From Megasphaera paucivorans (GTDB taxonomy: Bacteria > Bacillota > Negativicutes > Veillonellales > Megasphaeraceae), in contig NZ_FNHQ01000009.1 in NCBI RefSeq assembly GCF_900103535.1, positions 37,730 to 101,729 on the forward strand: 64,000 nucleotides of DNA, given 5' to 3'. A model generated the notes under the pieces. It did not search any database, was not told where the DNA came from, and worked only from the letters and a program-made list of their open reading frames with translations. Below, piece after piece: positions 52,369 to 61,200 of this stretch. The stretch's first letter is position 1. Each line of letters begins with the position of its first letter. A program made the translations under genes and the position numbers.

Positions 52369-53358
52369 TTAAGAATTAGAACTATAATTTACTTTCTCAT
52401 TCACACATGTCTCCAGTGCGTTTCCCGCAAGGCCCTTCAATAAATTACGTGCCGCCAATTCGGCCATATCCCTTCGTGTCCGTTCCGTAAGGCTGCCAAT
52501 ATGCGGGAATACCAATGCATTCGGCAAAGCCAGCAACGGATGATCCACTGGCAACGGTTCCGGTTCAGATACATCAAGAGCCGCTTTTGCAATTTGTCCG
52601 GTTTGCAACGCAGTTATTAAGTCCGATGTATTCACAACACCCCCTCGTGCAATATTAACAAAAATAGCTGTTTTTTTCATTTTCTTAAACCAGTTTATAT
52701 CAATCATATGCCGTGTTTCATCAGTAAGAGGCATTGCAGCAACCAGCACATCAGAGCGGCGCAAAAGTTCATCAACCGTAACATATTCCGTACACCGGAC
52801 AGTATCATCCGTTCTAGGATGTCGATTATGATAAATAACCGTCATTCCGCAGGCACGTGCCCGTCGGGATAATGATATACCGATGGCTCCCATTCCCAAA
52901 ATTCCCATAGTACGTCGTGATAAGTCCATGCCAAAAACAGGATATGTACCTTCCATCCATTTACCCTCCAGCACAAATTGATGTGCCGGGATAAGATCAC
53001 GGGCAGCACATAAGGTAATTGCCATAGCCAGTTCGGCCACTGTTTCCGTAAGAACTCCGGGGGTATGTCCCACGGGAATGCCATAAGCCGTTGCCGCCGC
53101 AATATCTACTTCATTATATCCGGTTTGCGGAAGCGTTATTACTTTTAGATTGGTTGCTTGGGCCAGTACTTTCGCCGTTACCGGGGATCCTTGTCCGGCT
53201 ACAAGTCCCTCTGCTCCGCTGATCCATTGAGTCAAAAGATTTTCTGATATCTGTTCAGGATATTTCCATTGCCGAATAATTTCACAGTACGGCGCAATCA
53301 TTTCTAAAAAACGAGGATGTATATAATTTACAGCTATTACAACTTTATATTTCTCCAT
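52369..53358 (-). CDS. D-isomer-specific 2-hydroxyacid dehydrogenase
   Basis: 329 residues. NAD-binding GILGMGAIGISLSRRARACG, then NIARGGVVNTSDLITALQTG with the catalytic arginine, ALDVSEPEPLPVDHPLLALP with the glutamate, and the histidine in VFPHIGSLTERTRRDMA. The catalytic R-E-H triad is therefore present. It reduces a 2-keto acid to a D-2-hydroxy acid or the reverse; the substrate (glyoxylate, hydroxypyruvate, pyruvate or other) is open. It is divergent from the fumarylacetoacetate-hydrolase-type gene, with an inverted repeat in between. Confidence 0.9.
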   Translation of the reverse strand: MEKYKVVIAVNYIHPRFLEMIAPYCEIIRQWKYPEQISENLLTQWISGAEGLVAGQGSPVTAKVLAQATNLKVITLPQTGYNEVDIAAATAYGIPVGHTPGVLTETVAELAMAITLCAARDLIPAHQFVLEGKWMEGTYPVFGMDLSRRTMGILGMGAIGISLSRRARACGMTVIYHNRHPRTDDTVRCTEYVTVDELLRRSDVLVAAMPLTDETRHMIDINWFKKMKKTAIFVNIARGGVVNTSDLITALQTGQIAKAALDVSEPEPLPVDHPLLALPNALVFPHIGSLTERTRRDMAELAARNLLKGLAGNALETCVNEKVNYSSNS

Positions 53359-53370
53359 GTAAAATCTCTC

Positions 53371-53388
53371 CTTTCGTTCATACGAAAG
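53371..53388. repeat. Inverted repeat between divergent genes
   Basis: CTTTCGT (53371-53377) and ACGAAAG (53382-53388) pair perfectly with a 4-base loop, 13 bases upstream of the dehydrogenase ATG and overlapping its ribosome-binding region. It may be an operator or a translation-modulating hairpin. Confidence 0.4.
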
Positions 53389-53492
53389 TATTGTACCACA
53401 ATCTACTTTGTTTCGACACCATGATTTGCTATATCATCTATGGTATAATAGAAATTATAATTAAATATAAAGTAACACAAGGAGGCCAATCC

Positions 53493-54395
53493 ATGAATAT
53501 GAAAAAACTATTAACCTTCGAAGATATGGGACTCGTCCAATGGGGAGTTCTTAACGAAGAAGAAACAGGCGTATACAGTGCAATTGCTTTAGAAGAAGCT
53601 TTCTTTACCCCCTTTCCAGAAACACTTCTGGAATTTATTCGACAAGGGAATGACGGTCTGTTAGCTCTTGCAGATGCCTTGGAACAAAATGAAAAAGAAG
53701 GTGCCATCGAAGCAAAACCTCTCGATACAATTCGTATTCTTGCTCCCATTCCTCATGCAGAACGCAACATTTTCTGCATTGGCAAAAATTATACTGAACA
53801 TATTGTAGAATTTGACAAAACAACCACCCCTGATATCCCAAAATACCCCATTATTTTTACAAAAGCGACCTCCAGCATTATTGGCCCGGAAGACTTGATC
53901 AATCCACACAAAAATGTAACATCAGAACTTGATTACGAAGGAGAATTAGCTGTTATCATCGGCAAAAGCGATTCTGATATTCCCATAAGTGAAGCCATGG
54001 ATTATGTATATGGTTTCACTATTCTCAATGACGTTACCGCTCGTGATTTGCAACGTAATCACAGTCAGTGGTTTCATGGCAAAAGTCTAGATACATTTTG
54101 TCCCATGGGTCCTTATATATTGCTTCGTGATGCTGCCCCAGATAACTTTGATGTGATAACCAAAGTAAATAACGAAGTTCGTCAAGACGGTTCAACAGGA
54201 GAATTCATATTTACAATTCCTCAATTAATCACAACTATTTCACAAGGCACAACGTTACAAGCCGGTGATATCATTGCTACCGGGACACCTTCAGGTGTTG
54301 GCGTAGGGTTTAATCCTCCTCGCTATCTGCATTCAGGCGATTGTGTAGAAATTTCAATCTCGGATATCGGAACATTAAAAAATAAAGTAAAATAA
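53493..54395 (+). CDS. Fumarylacetoacetate hydrolase-family protein
   Basis: 300 residues from the ATG at 53493 after AAGGAGG; the longer frame has no site. The C-terminal FAH fold is clear: IFCIGKNYTEHIVEF, PIIFTKATSSIIGP, DYEGELAVIIGKS with metal-binding acids, GFTILNDVTARDLQ, KSLDTFCPMGPYI and TGTPSGVGVGFNPP. Members hydrolyse or decarboxylate diketo acids such as acylpyruvates, oxaloacetate or catechol-pathway intermediates. An extended -10 (TGGTATAAT, hexamer 53444-53449) lies upstream. Specific substrate unknown; the divergent hydroxyacid dehydrogenase may work with it. Confidence 0.88.
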   Translation: MNMKKLLTFEDMGLVQWGVLNEEETGVYSAIALEEAFFTPFPETLLEFIRQGNDGLLALADALEQNEKEGAIEAKPLDTIRILAPIPHAERNIFCIGKNYTEHIVEFDKTTTPDIPKYPIIFTKATSSIIGPEDLINPHKNVTSELDYEGELAVIIGKSDSDIPISEAMDYVYGFTILNDVTARDLQRNHSQWFHGKSLDTFCPMGPYILLRDAAPDNFDVITKVNNEVRQDGSTGEFIFTIPQLITTISQGTTLQAGDIIATGTPSGVGVGFNPPRYLHSGDCVEISISDIGTLKNKVK

Positions 54396-54443
54396 CCTGC
54401 ATCAAGAACATCATTATTTAATTCAAAAAAACGCCTCACAATG

Positions 54444-54494
54444 AACTGCCCCTCATAAGTTAGACTTGAAAAATCTAGCTTATGAGGGGCAGTT
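54444..54494. repeat. Perfect 16-bp inverted repeat resembling fused IS3-type ends
   Basis: AACTGCCCCTCATAAG and its complement at 54479-54494 flank a 19-base loop that itself has TAGA/TCTA arms. TGAACTGCCCCTCATAAGTT at the left end is close to the terminal repeats of IS3-group elements. On the plus strand it ends in TTTATTG and may serve as the terminator of the FAH gene; the minus-strand yerC-like gene ends 15 bases away. Confidence 0.5.
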
Positions 54495-54508
54495 TATTGT
54501 ACACCTAT

Positions 54509-54838
54509 CTATTTCTTTTTTTCCAGCTTAATCATTTCCGGATGTTTCTGAGCCATACGATCAAGAATTTTGTCGTACCCGCCGCTGCCGTACATAAGAC
54601 AACGTTTAATGCGGCTAATCGTCGCCGTACTAGCCCCGGTTTTTTTGACGATGTCTTCATATATGTCACCGGCCTTGAGCATTCGTGCAACTTCAAGTCT
54701 TGCAGAAATGGCTTTCATTTCTTGAACTGTACACAAATCTTCAAAAAACTCGTAGCACTCATCCAAATCCTTTAATTCCAGAATAGATTCAAATAATTGA
54801 TCATGAAGATGATCCTTCAATTTTTCATTGGCACTCAT
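54509..54838 (-). CDS. YerC/YecD-type TrpR-like regulator
   Basis: 109 residues. The TrpR/YerC fold is recognisable: LKDLDECYEFFEDLCTVQEM, ARLEVARMLKAGDIYEDIVK and the helix-turn-helix KKTGASTATISRIKRCLMYG (about 62-81), which is the DNA-reading part. YerC-type proteins are common single-domain regulators in Firmicutes and their targets are mostly unknown. It has a short spaced Shine-Dalgarno (GAGAGGTG) and lies after polC on the same strand. Confidence 0.88.
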   Translation of the reverse strand: MSANEKLKDHLHDQLFESILELKDLDECYEFFEDLCTVQEMKAISARLEVARMLKAGDIYEDIVKKTGASTATISRIKRCLMYGSGGYDKILDRMAQKHPEMIKLEKKK

Positions 54839-54932
54839 AATGACACCTCTCTCGCCTTTTGCTTTTACGCTTTATCCTATTAAATTCATTTATTTATTAT
54901 AAAGCAGAAATGCATAAATGTCGATAGGTAAT

Positions 54933-57900
54933 TTACATGGCAAACAAGTCTATCTGTTCGTCCTCCGGCAAATCCCCCAAACATCCTTGTTCCGACATTA
55001 GATCAATGAGTGACTGCGAAACTTTGCCCCGCATTTTAAGATCCGCTTTAGAACTGAACCGCTGCTGCTCACGAGATGTAACGATCTGTTCAGCAACATT
55101 TTCTCCCAGTCCTTCCACCGCCGTAAACGGGGGTAGTAATTTTCCTTCATAAATAGTAAATTTCGTTGCTGCCGATAAATTAATGTCGACATTTAAAAAA
55201 GAATATCCGCGCAAGCTCATCTCCACCGCTATTTCCAGTGCTGAATAAAGATCCTGATCCCGCGGAGACGCCGCCTTCCCCTGCGCTGCAATTTCTTTCA
55301 TAGCACGCCGTTGTGCTTCTAATCCGGGGACCATGCACGATAGTTTAAAGGCCTTTGCCCGGATGGTAAAAAAAGCAGCATAATAAGCTAATGGCTGATT
55401 AATTTTAAACCAAGCAATACGAAAAGCCATCATTACATACGCCACTGCATGGGCTCGCGGAAATAAATACCCAATTTTGTGACATGATTCGAGAAACCAA
55501 TTGGGGATATGAGCTGCTTTAAGCTCTGTTTCATAATCTGTAGTCTTTTGACCGAGTTTATTTTTCTTATCAATGCCTTTCCCTTTTCGGACATTTTCCA
55601 TGACCTTAAACCCGGTCTTTGGTTTTACTCCATGCTCAATTAAATAGTTCATAATATCATCACGCGTAGAAATGGCCTCTTTTAAAGGAACAGTATGAGA
55701 AGTAATTAAATCCTTGGCATTATTGAGCCAGACATCCGTCCCATGAGAAAAGCCGGAAATTCGAACCAATTCAGAAAACGTCTTAGGTTTGGTATCCACC
55801 AACATCTGCCGGACAAACGAAGTCCCGAATTCAGGAATCCCCAGGCTGCCCACTTCACTTCCCAGTTCCTGTGGATCCAGATCCAGTGCCTTGGTAGAGC
55901 TGAACAAACTCATGGTTGCCGGGTCATCAAAAGGTACCTTCGTCGCATCAAGTCCTGTCAAATCTTCGAGCATACGTATGAATGTCGGATCATCATGTCC
56001 CAGAATATCCAGCTTGACCAGACGTCCTTCGATAGAATGATAGTCAAAATGAGTCGTAATAATACCTGAATCTTTTTTATTGGCGGGATATTGAACCGGT
56101 GTAAAATGATGAACATCCATATCACGTGGAATTACCATAACCCCGCCGGGATGCTGTCCTGTCGTATTTTTAACGCCGGTACAGCCGGAAACAAGGCTAT
56201 TGACAAAAGCATCATTAACCGTAATGCCTTTGGAATCAGCCCATTTCATAACATAACCGTATGCAGTTTTATCCTTGACCGCGCCAATAGTACCCGCACG
56301 GAAAACATTATCCTTGCCAAACAATTCTTCTGTATATTTATGGGCTTTTGGATGGTATTCACCGGAAAAATTCAAATCAATATCCGGTACTTTATCTCCA
56401 TCGAAACCCAAGAAAATAGCAAATGGAATATTATGTCCATTTTTTTGCAATTGTGCGCCGCATACAGGACATTTTTTATCAGGCAAATCAAATCCCCCGC
56501 CAACAGAACCATCTTCAAAAAATTCACTGTGCTTACAGGACGGACAAACATAATGAGGCGGCAACGGGTTTACTTCTGTAATTCCTGACATCGTCGCAAC
56601 AAAAGAAGAACCAACGGACCCCCGTGAACCTACTAGATATCCGTCATCGTTAGAGTGCTTTACAAGTTTATGTGCGATATAATACAATACACCAAATCCA
56701 TGACCTAAAATAGATGTAAATTCTTCTGTCAATCGATCTTCCACAATTTTCGGCAAAGGATCTCCATAAATTTCATGTGCCTTATCATAACACATTTGTT
56801 TCAATGCCTCTGATGACCCTTCGATTTTCGGAAAATACAACGTCTCCTTCGGTACAGGTCGTACTTTTTCAATCATGTCATTAATTTTATTTGGATTCGT
56901 AATTACAACTTCTCTGGCTCGTTCTTCTCCTAAATAAGAAAATTCCTCCAACATTTCATCGGTCGTACGCAAATACAAATCAGGTTGAAAAGCGGCATCC
57001 TTGAATCCCTTGCCAGTCATTAAAATCTCACGATATATTTTGTCTTCGGGGTTTAAAAAATGAGCATCACAAGTAGCCACCGTCATCTTGCCCAGTTCAT
57101 CACCCAATTTAACTATCGTACGATTAATATTACGCAATCCTTCTTCGTTTTCCACCAATCCTTCACGTACCAAAAATTGGTTATTCGTAAGCGGCTGAAT
57201 TTCAAGATAATCATAATAGGAGGCAATTTCTTTCAGTTTTTCGTATGGCAAATTTTTCTGCACCATAGAACGCACAAGTTCGCCTGCTTCACAAGCTGAT
57301 CCCAACAAAAGGCCTTCTCTATATTCATTGAGTACCGCCCGAGGAATCCGCGGACGACTGCGATAGATATATTTTAAATGGGAAATGCTGATAAGCTTGT
57401 ATAGATTGCGCAGCCCCACTATATTTTTTGCCAAAATGACAATATGATATGATTCATCAATATGTTCATCAAACAAATACCCTTCCATGCCATAAATAAT
57501 TTTGACGTTATTTACAGGATTTGTTGCAATTTCCTGTAAAAGCGGAAAGGATTGGACCACTCCGTGATCGGTGACAGCCACCGCCGGATGCTTCCATTTT
57601 TTTATGGTTTTAATAAGTTCTTTAACAGTAATAAGGGCATCCATATCACTCATGATAGTATGCAGATGCAATTCCACTCTCGGAGTTGGATTTGTATCTT
57701 CTCGTTCGACTGCACTGCTTTCAGCCGGCATAATATCATATACATTGAGTACATAATCATTTTGATAATTATCATACTTTACGTCGCCATGCACGCGAAC
57801 AAAAACCCCTTCTTTGAGGTTTTTCTGCAAGGCGTCAAATCCTTCGGGCGTCATGGAATCTTTACGGCGATATTTCGCATTAGGATTCCCTGCCCCTTTT

Positions 57901-58655
57901 GATACATCAATAAATTTTTTCGCTGATATACCATTTGTTTTATCTGCTATTTGAAACGACAACAACGTCCTGCCTGATTTCAATTCACGAAATTCCGCTT
58001 TAACAATCTTTCCTTTAAAAATAACTCCATTTCTTTCTTCTCCAGAAACATCATTAATGGCTATTGTTTCACCAGTAAAGCTTTTTCCCATCCATATGCG
58101 GCTGTCGACACCAGAAGTCGACTGAGCGCTGCCGGCAGAATTGCCGCCCGGCGTTGTCTTTTTAGGCCCCTCGACAACAGCTTTACAAGCTTTGATATAC
58201 GCATCATCACAAAGATCATCAGATTCTTCATATAAATTTTCGTACATATCCTCATGCGGAATCGCATAGCTTTCCTCATCTCGATCTGCTGTATCAATAA
58301 TTTCCTCCGTATCTTCTTCCGGCATAGGGCGGCCATCACAAGAAAGATCGACTCCATTGGCAGTCTCACAAAGGGAATCAAAATCAGCGTCAGCATCCAC
58401 CACCGCTGCCTGAGTTGAAACAATATTGGGTACATTCGTTTTTACAGTATGATCAAGTATGACATCTCCGTTGATAGATAATTGTCGGCAAACAGCTTTT
58501 TTCAAATCCTCTAGATTCCGGCATTCTTGTCCCTGGGTATATATATGCCACTTCTTGCCGGCATCTGCCATACATACTTTTTCAACAGTTATGCGATTTA
58601 CATCGTCTAATTGTATTGTCATTGCGTCCTTAGGGACAATATGATAGACCTTCAT
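54933..58655 (-). CDS. polC: DNA polymerase III PolC-type alpha subunit without exonuclease domain
   Basis: 1240 residues, versus about 1430 for Bacillus PolC. N-terminal domain, OB domain (about 188-305), PHP domain with RVELHLHT (327-334) and VTDHGVVQSF (361-370), zinc module (CPSCKHSEFF ... CPVCG), and the polymerase acids in VPDIDLNFSGEYHP are all present; HPGGVMV, KLDILGHDDPT and the C-terminal DLPEDEQIDLFAM clamp tail also match. Between MEGYLFDE and HIDESYHIVILAKN (near residue 397) the usual DEDDh proofreading insert of about 170 residues is missing. The cell must proofread with a separate exonuclease or not at all. It follows vanW in the comEC unit. Confidence 0.95.
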   Translation of the reverse strand: MKVYHIVPKDAMTIQLDDVNRITVEKVCMADAGKKWHIYTQGQECRNLEDLKKAVCRQLSINGDVILDHTVKTNVPNIVSTQAAVVDADADFDSLCETANGVDLSCDGRPMPEEDTEEIIDTADRDEESYAIPHEDMYENLYEESDDLCDDAYIKACKAVVEGPKKTTPGGNSAGSAQSTSGVDSRIWMGKSFTGETIAINDVSGEERNGVIFKGKIVKAEFRELKSGRTLLSFQIADKTNGISAKKFIDVSKGAGNPNAKYRRKDSMTPEGFDALQKNLKEGVFVRVHGDVKYDNYQNDYVLNVYDIMPAESSAVEREDTNPTPRVELHLHTIMSDMDALITVKELIKTIKKWKHPAVAVTDHGVVQSFPLLQEIATNPVNNVKIIYGMEGYLFDEHIDESYHIVILAKNIVGLRNLYKLISISHLKYIYRSRPRIPRAVLNEYREGLLLGSACEAGELVRSMVQKNLPYEKLKEIASYYDYLEIQPLTNNQFLVREGLVENEEGLRNINRTIVKLGDELGKMTVATCDAHFLNPEDKIYREILMTGKGFKDAAFQPDLYLRTTDEMLEEFSYLGEERAREVVITNPNKINDMIEKVRPVPKETLYFPKIEGSSEALKQMCYDKAHEIYGDPLPKIVEDRLTEEFTSILGHGFGVLYYIAHKLVKHSNDDGYLVGSRGSVGSSFVATMSGITEVNPLPPHYVCPSCKHSEFFEDGSVGGGFDLPDKKCPVCGAQLQKNGHNIPFAIFLGFDGDKVPDIDLNFSGEYHPKAHKYTEELFGKDNVFRAGTIGAVKDKTAYGYVMKWADSKGITVNDAFVNSLVSGCTGVKNTTGQHPGGVMVIPRDMDVHHFTPVQYPANKKDSGIITTHFDYHSIEGRLVKLDILGHDDPTFIRMLEDLTGLDATKVPFDDPATMSLFSSTKALDLDPQELGSEVGSLGIPEFGTSFVRQMLVDTKPKTFSELVRISGFSHGTDVWLNNAKDLITSHTVPLKEAISTRDDIMNYLIEHGVKPKTGFKVMENVRKGKGIDKKNKLGQKTTDYETELKAAHIPNWFLESCHKIGYLFPRAHAVAYVMMAFRIAWFKINQPLAYYAAFFTIRAKAFKLSCMVPGLEAQRRAMKEIAAQGKAASPRDQDLYSALEIAVEMSLRGYSFLNVDINLSAATKFTIYEGKLLPPFTAVEGLGENVAEQIVTSREQQRFSSKADLKMRGKVSQSLIDLMSEQGCLGDLPEDEQIDLFAM

Positions 58656-58690
58656 AACTTCTTTCCTCTCAAAAAAATACTATAACATTG

Positions 58691-60169
58691 TTAATCTGTC
58701 ATGTCATGTAATTTGTTAATAATAACATCCTGTGGTGTTTCCCCATCTAAATTTGTGTCTTGAACCGTTTGTTCCGACGACGGACCCGACGTACGAATAA
58801 TTAATGTATTCGGATCATAATGGGATACAATTTTATCCGTATATTTATCTCCATCTTTGTATGATACATCACGCCGGATAGTTACATCATGTCCATCATA
58901 TCCTTCTTGTTCGCGTACATCGTCCGTGACAGAATCATCGTGCTTATAAACAACTTTATGCGGGAGCGTCTTTTGAGACAGCGTCGTAAAGGATACCTCA
59001 CACGTATCTGCGGAATTTCCCAAAATATATACAGTCAGCGCACTCCCTGTCATTGCAGTATAAATATATATAGGATGTTTAAACGGATTTGTAAAGCCAA
59101 AATCCAAAGACCCATCAGCCACAGTAGCATCCATCCCTACTGGAACATATTCGGCAGGAGCGAAGTGAGGCGACCGATGATCAATAATAAGTCCGGCTCT
59201 CAGCGCCGCATTAAAAAGAGTTGTGCTTACCTGACAAACACCACCGCCAGCATCCATGACCACCTTATTATCAAAGTAAACAGGTGCATCCTTGTATCCT
59301 TTATCACGCGTGCGCGTGCCAACGGTATCATTAAAAGAAAACGCTTTTCCTGCCGGTACCAATGCGTGCGTCAGAAGATTCTGGCAAATCTTTATATTTT
59401 CATCGCGATCTGCCGCTGACGCATCAAAATGAGTCGTATAATAGGATAGCACCGTATCAATCCCTTTTAAGTCCTTCTCCTTGATGGCTGGTTCTTTGCG
59501 ATCCTGTACCGTTATTGCAATATCCCCTGTATTTCCTTTATGCAGTTCATCAAGAATCTGATTCTTCAGCTGCCCTGCATCAATCACGATGCGATCCGTC
59601 CCGTTATGCAAAACGACAGAACTGCCATTGGGAACAGCATATGCATTTTTCTCTTCTACATCATATTTATCGTGAATGTGATTCGTAAAATCGGTAAGCA
59701 TATCATCATTTACTTCGATGGCCAGCGGCACATTCTTTCCATATCGCAGCGTCGTATATACATCTGCGATACGTTGTATAGGCGTACCGATGCGTCCAAC
59801 AAGAAATATATCATCATTGATACGCTGGCGATCGTAATGACCATTCATTTTTTTTAAAGAAAGCGTTTCATCTACTCCTTGTGCCGTAAGCGAAAGAGTT
59901 TTCTTATGTAAATCGTTTTCTCTTTCATCAAGATATTGTTGAATATCATCTTCGGTCATATTTGCAACAGGTTGTCCATCTAGTGTAACGAAATCAATAG
60001 TTTTACTCTGTGCAAAAAGAAATCCCCCGGTACTGAGAGCACATATAATACCAAATGCAATGAATCCTTTTTTCCATGGAATATGATGATGACGAATACC
60101 GTGTTTTTCCTGATATCTGCGACGATATTCTCTCATCCGTTCTTTTCGTTCTTGTTCTTCTTCTGTCAC
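58691..60169 (-). CDS. VanW-family cell-wall protein
   Basis: 492 residues from a GTG at 60169 (8 bases after AAGGAAGG); the GTG shares one base with the holA stop. A basic cytoplasmic N-terminus (RKERMREYRRRYQEKHG), one membrane helix (FIAFGIICALSTGGFLFA), then a peptidoglycan-binding-4-like repeat region and the VanW domain: PAGKAFSFNDTVGTRTRDKG, GGGVCQVSTTLFNAALRAGL and FTNPFKHPIYIYT. The function of VanW is unresolved; it is usually linked to the cell wall. It lies between holA and polC, where it is not expected for replication. Confidence 0.9.
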   Translation of the reverse strand: MTEEEQERKERMREYRRRYQEKHGIRHHHIPWKKGFIAFGIICALSTGGFLFAQSKTIDFVTLDGQPVANMTEDDIQQYLDERENDLHKKTLSLTAQGVDETLSLKKMNGHYDRQRINDDIFLVGRIGTPIQRIADVYTTLRYGKNVPLAIEVNDDMLTDFTNHIHDKYDVEEKNAYAVPNGSSVVLHNGTDRIVIDAGQLKNQILDELHKGNTGDIAITVQDRKEPAIKEKDLKGIDTVLSYYTTHFDASAADRDENIKICQNLLTHALVPAGKAFSFNDTVGTRTRDKGYKDAPVYFDNKVVMDAGGGVCQVSTTLFNAALRAGLIIDHRSPHFAPAEYVPVGMDATVADGSLDFGFTNPFKHPIYIYTAMTGSALTVYILGNSADTCEVSFTTLSQKTLPHKVVYKHDDSVTDDVREQEGYDGHDVTIRRDVSYKDGDKYTDKIVSHYDPNTLIIRTSGPSSEQTVQDTNLDGETPQDVIINKLHDMTD

Positions 60170-61200
60170 TATAGGTGCCTTCCTTTTGCACTGCAGCAAT
60201 ACAAGCAGACAAGAGGTACCATATCCTCGTGTGACCCCATTCCCCTGCGAATATTGAGCTGTAATTTAAATATATTACTAATTAATTCATCTAATTCTGC
60301 CGCCGTCCAATATGTTTCTACCTTTTTCAAACTGAATAAAACATATTTTACGCTCCTCCCCTTATTGATTTGCGCTAAAACGGACTCACATTGCACAGCT
60401 CCGGCCTGACTATGCTTTAGTTCTTTGTATGCTTTTAACAGGCGCAGCCGTGACATCATATACCCCGTATTTTTAAGAAACACATCCTGACGAGAAAAAA
60501 GTCCCGTCAACAGTGGTATGGCATGACGGCCATCTCGGTGAAGAAAAGCCTCCATAAAAGTAAACAGATTTTTTTCCATAGTACCTGAAAACAGATGCGT
60601 TAGTTCAGCAACATCAATACATGTTTGATGTTCATCAAGCATAATGCAAAGTTTTTCCAGTTCTGAAAACACATACATGAGTGAGATAGATTCCCACGTT
60701 TGAAATAAAGCATGAAGGTACTGTTCCGCTTTACCGGTAAGCGTTTTCTGTTTTCCTTTTAAATATTCTGTTACATACATCATAGCATTACGATCTGTAA
60801 CAGGTTCACATTGTACTGTATCTGCTAAGGGTTTCAGTTTTTTATAAAAAACGCTCCCCATATCCACCATACCTTTTGTATAAAAAAGAACGGCCTGTTG
60901 ATCCGGCAAACGGCTGATCTTATCAAGAAACCATTCTTCATCTTTAGAAAGTTTGCTCCGTGACCGCCCGCCATGTTTTACAGGCAAATAGGGAGATTCA
61001 TTCCATATACAGATACCCCCACTGCCAAACAGAGAGGTTCCTTCAAAAGACTCCACCACCCGAGCAGGCGGTGTTTCTTTGGAAAACGTTTGAATGTCTA
61101 TATCGCTGCCGAATGTTTTTCGACAAGAAAGAATAAACTTTCTGCGCGCCTCTTCCATTAGATATTCTTCTGTTCCATATATAATTTTTATAGAATTCAT
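60169..61200 (-). CDS. holA: DNA polymerase III delta subunit
   Basis: 343 residues. Delta opens the sliding clamp for the clamp loader. The N-terminal YGTEEYLMEEARRKFI, VESFEGTSLFGSGG and a degenerate nucleotide fold are followed by the helical collar domain (LFSGTMEKNLFTFMEAFLHR, RDGRHAIPLLTGLF). The sequence is the usual low-conservation HolA pattern. It overlaps comEC by 4 bases upstream, the common Firmicute comEC-holA order. C-terminal QLNIRRGMG is a short family signature. Confidence 0.88.
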   Translation of the reverse strand: MNSIKIIYGTEEYLMEEARRKFILSCRKTFGSDIDIQTFSKETPPARVVESFEGTSLFGSGGICIWNESPYLPVKHGGRSRSKLSKDEEWFLDKISRLPDQQAVLFYTKGMVDMGSVFYKKLKPLADTVQCEPVTDRNAMMYVTEYLKGKQKTLTGKAEQYLHALFQTWESISLMYVFSELEKLCIMLDEHQTCIDVAELTHLFSGTMEKNLFTFMEAFLHRDGRHAIPLLTGLFSRQDVFLKNTGYMMSRLRLLKAYKELKHSQAGAVQCESVLAQINKGRSVKYVLFSLKKVETYWTAAELDELISNIFKLQLNIRRGMGSHEDMVPLVCLYCCSAKGRHL

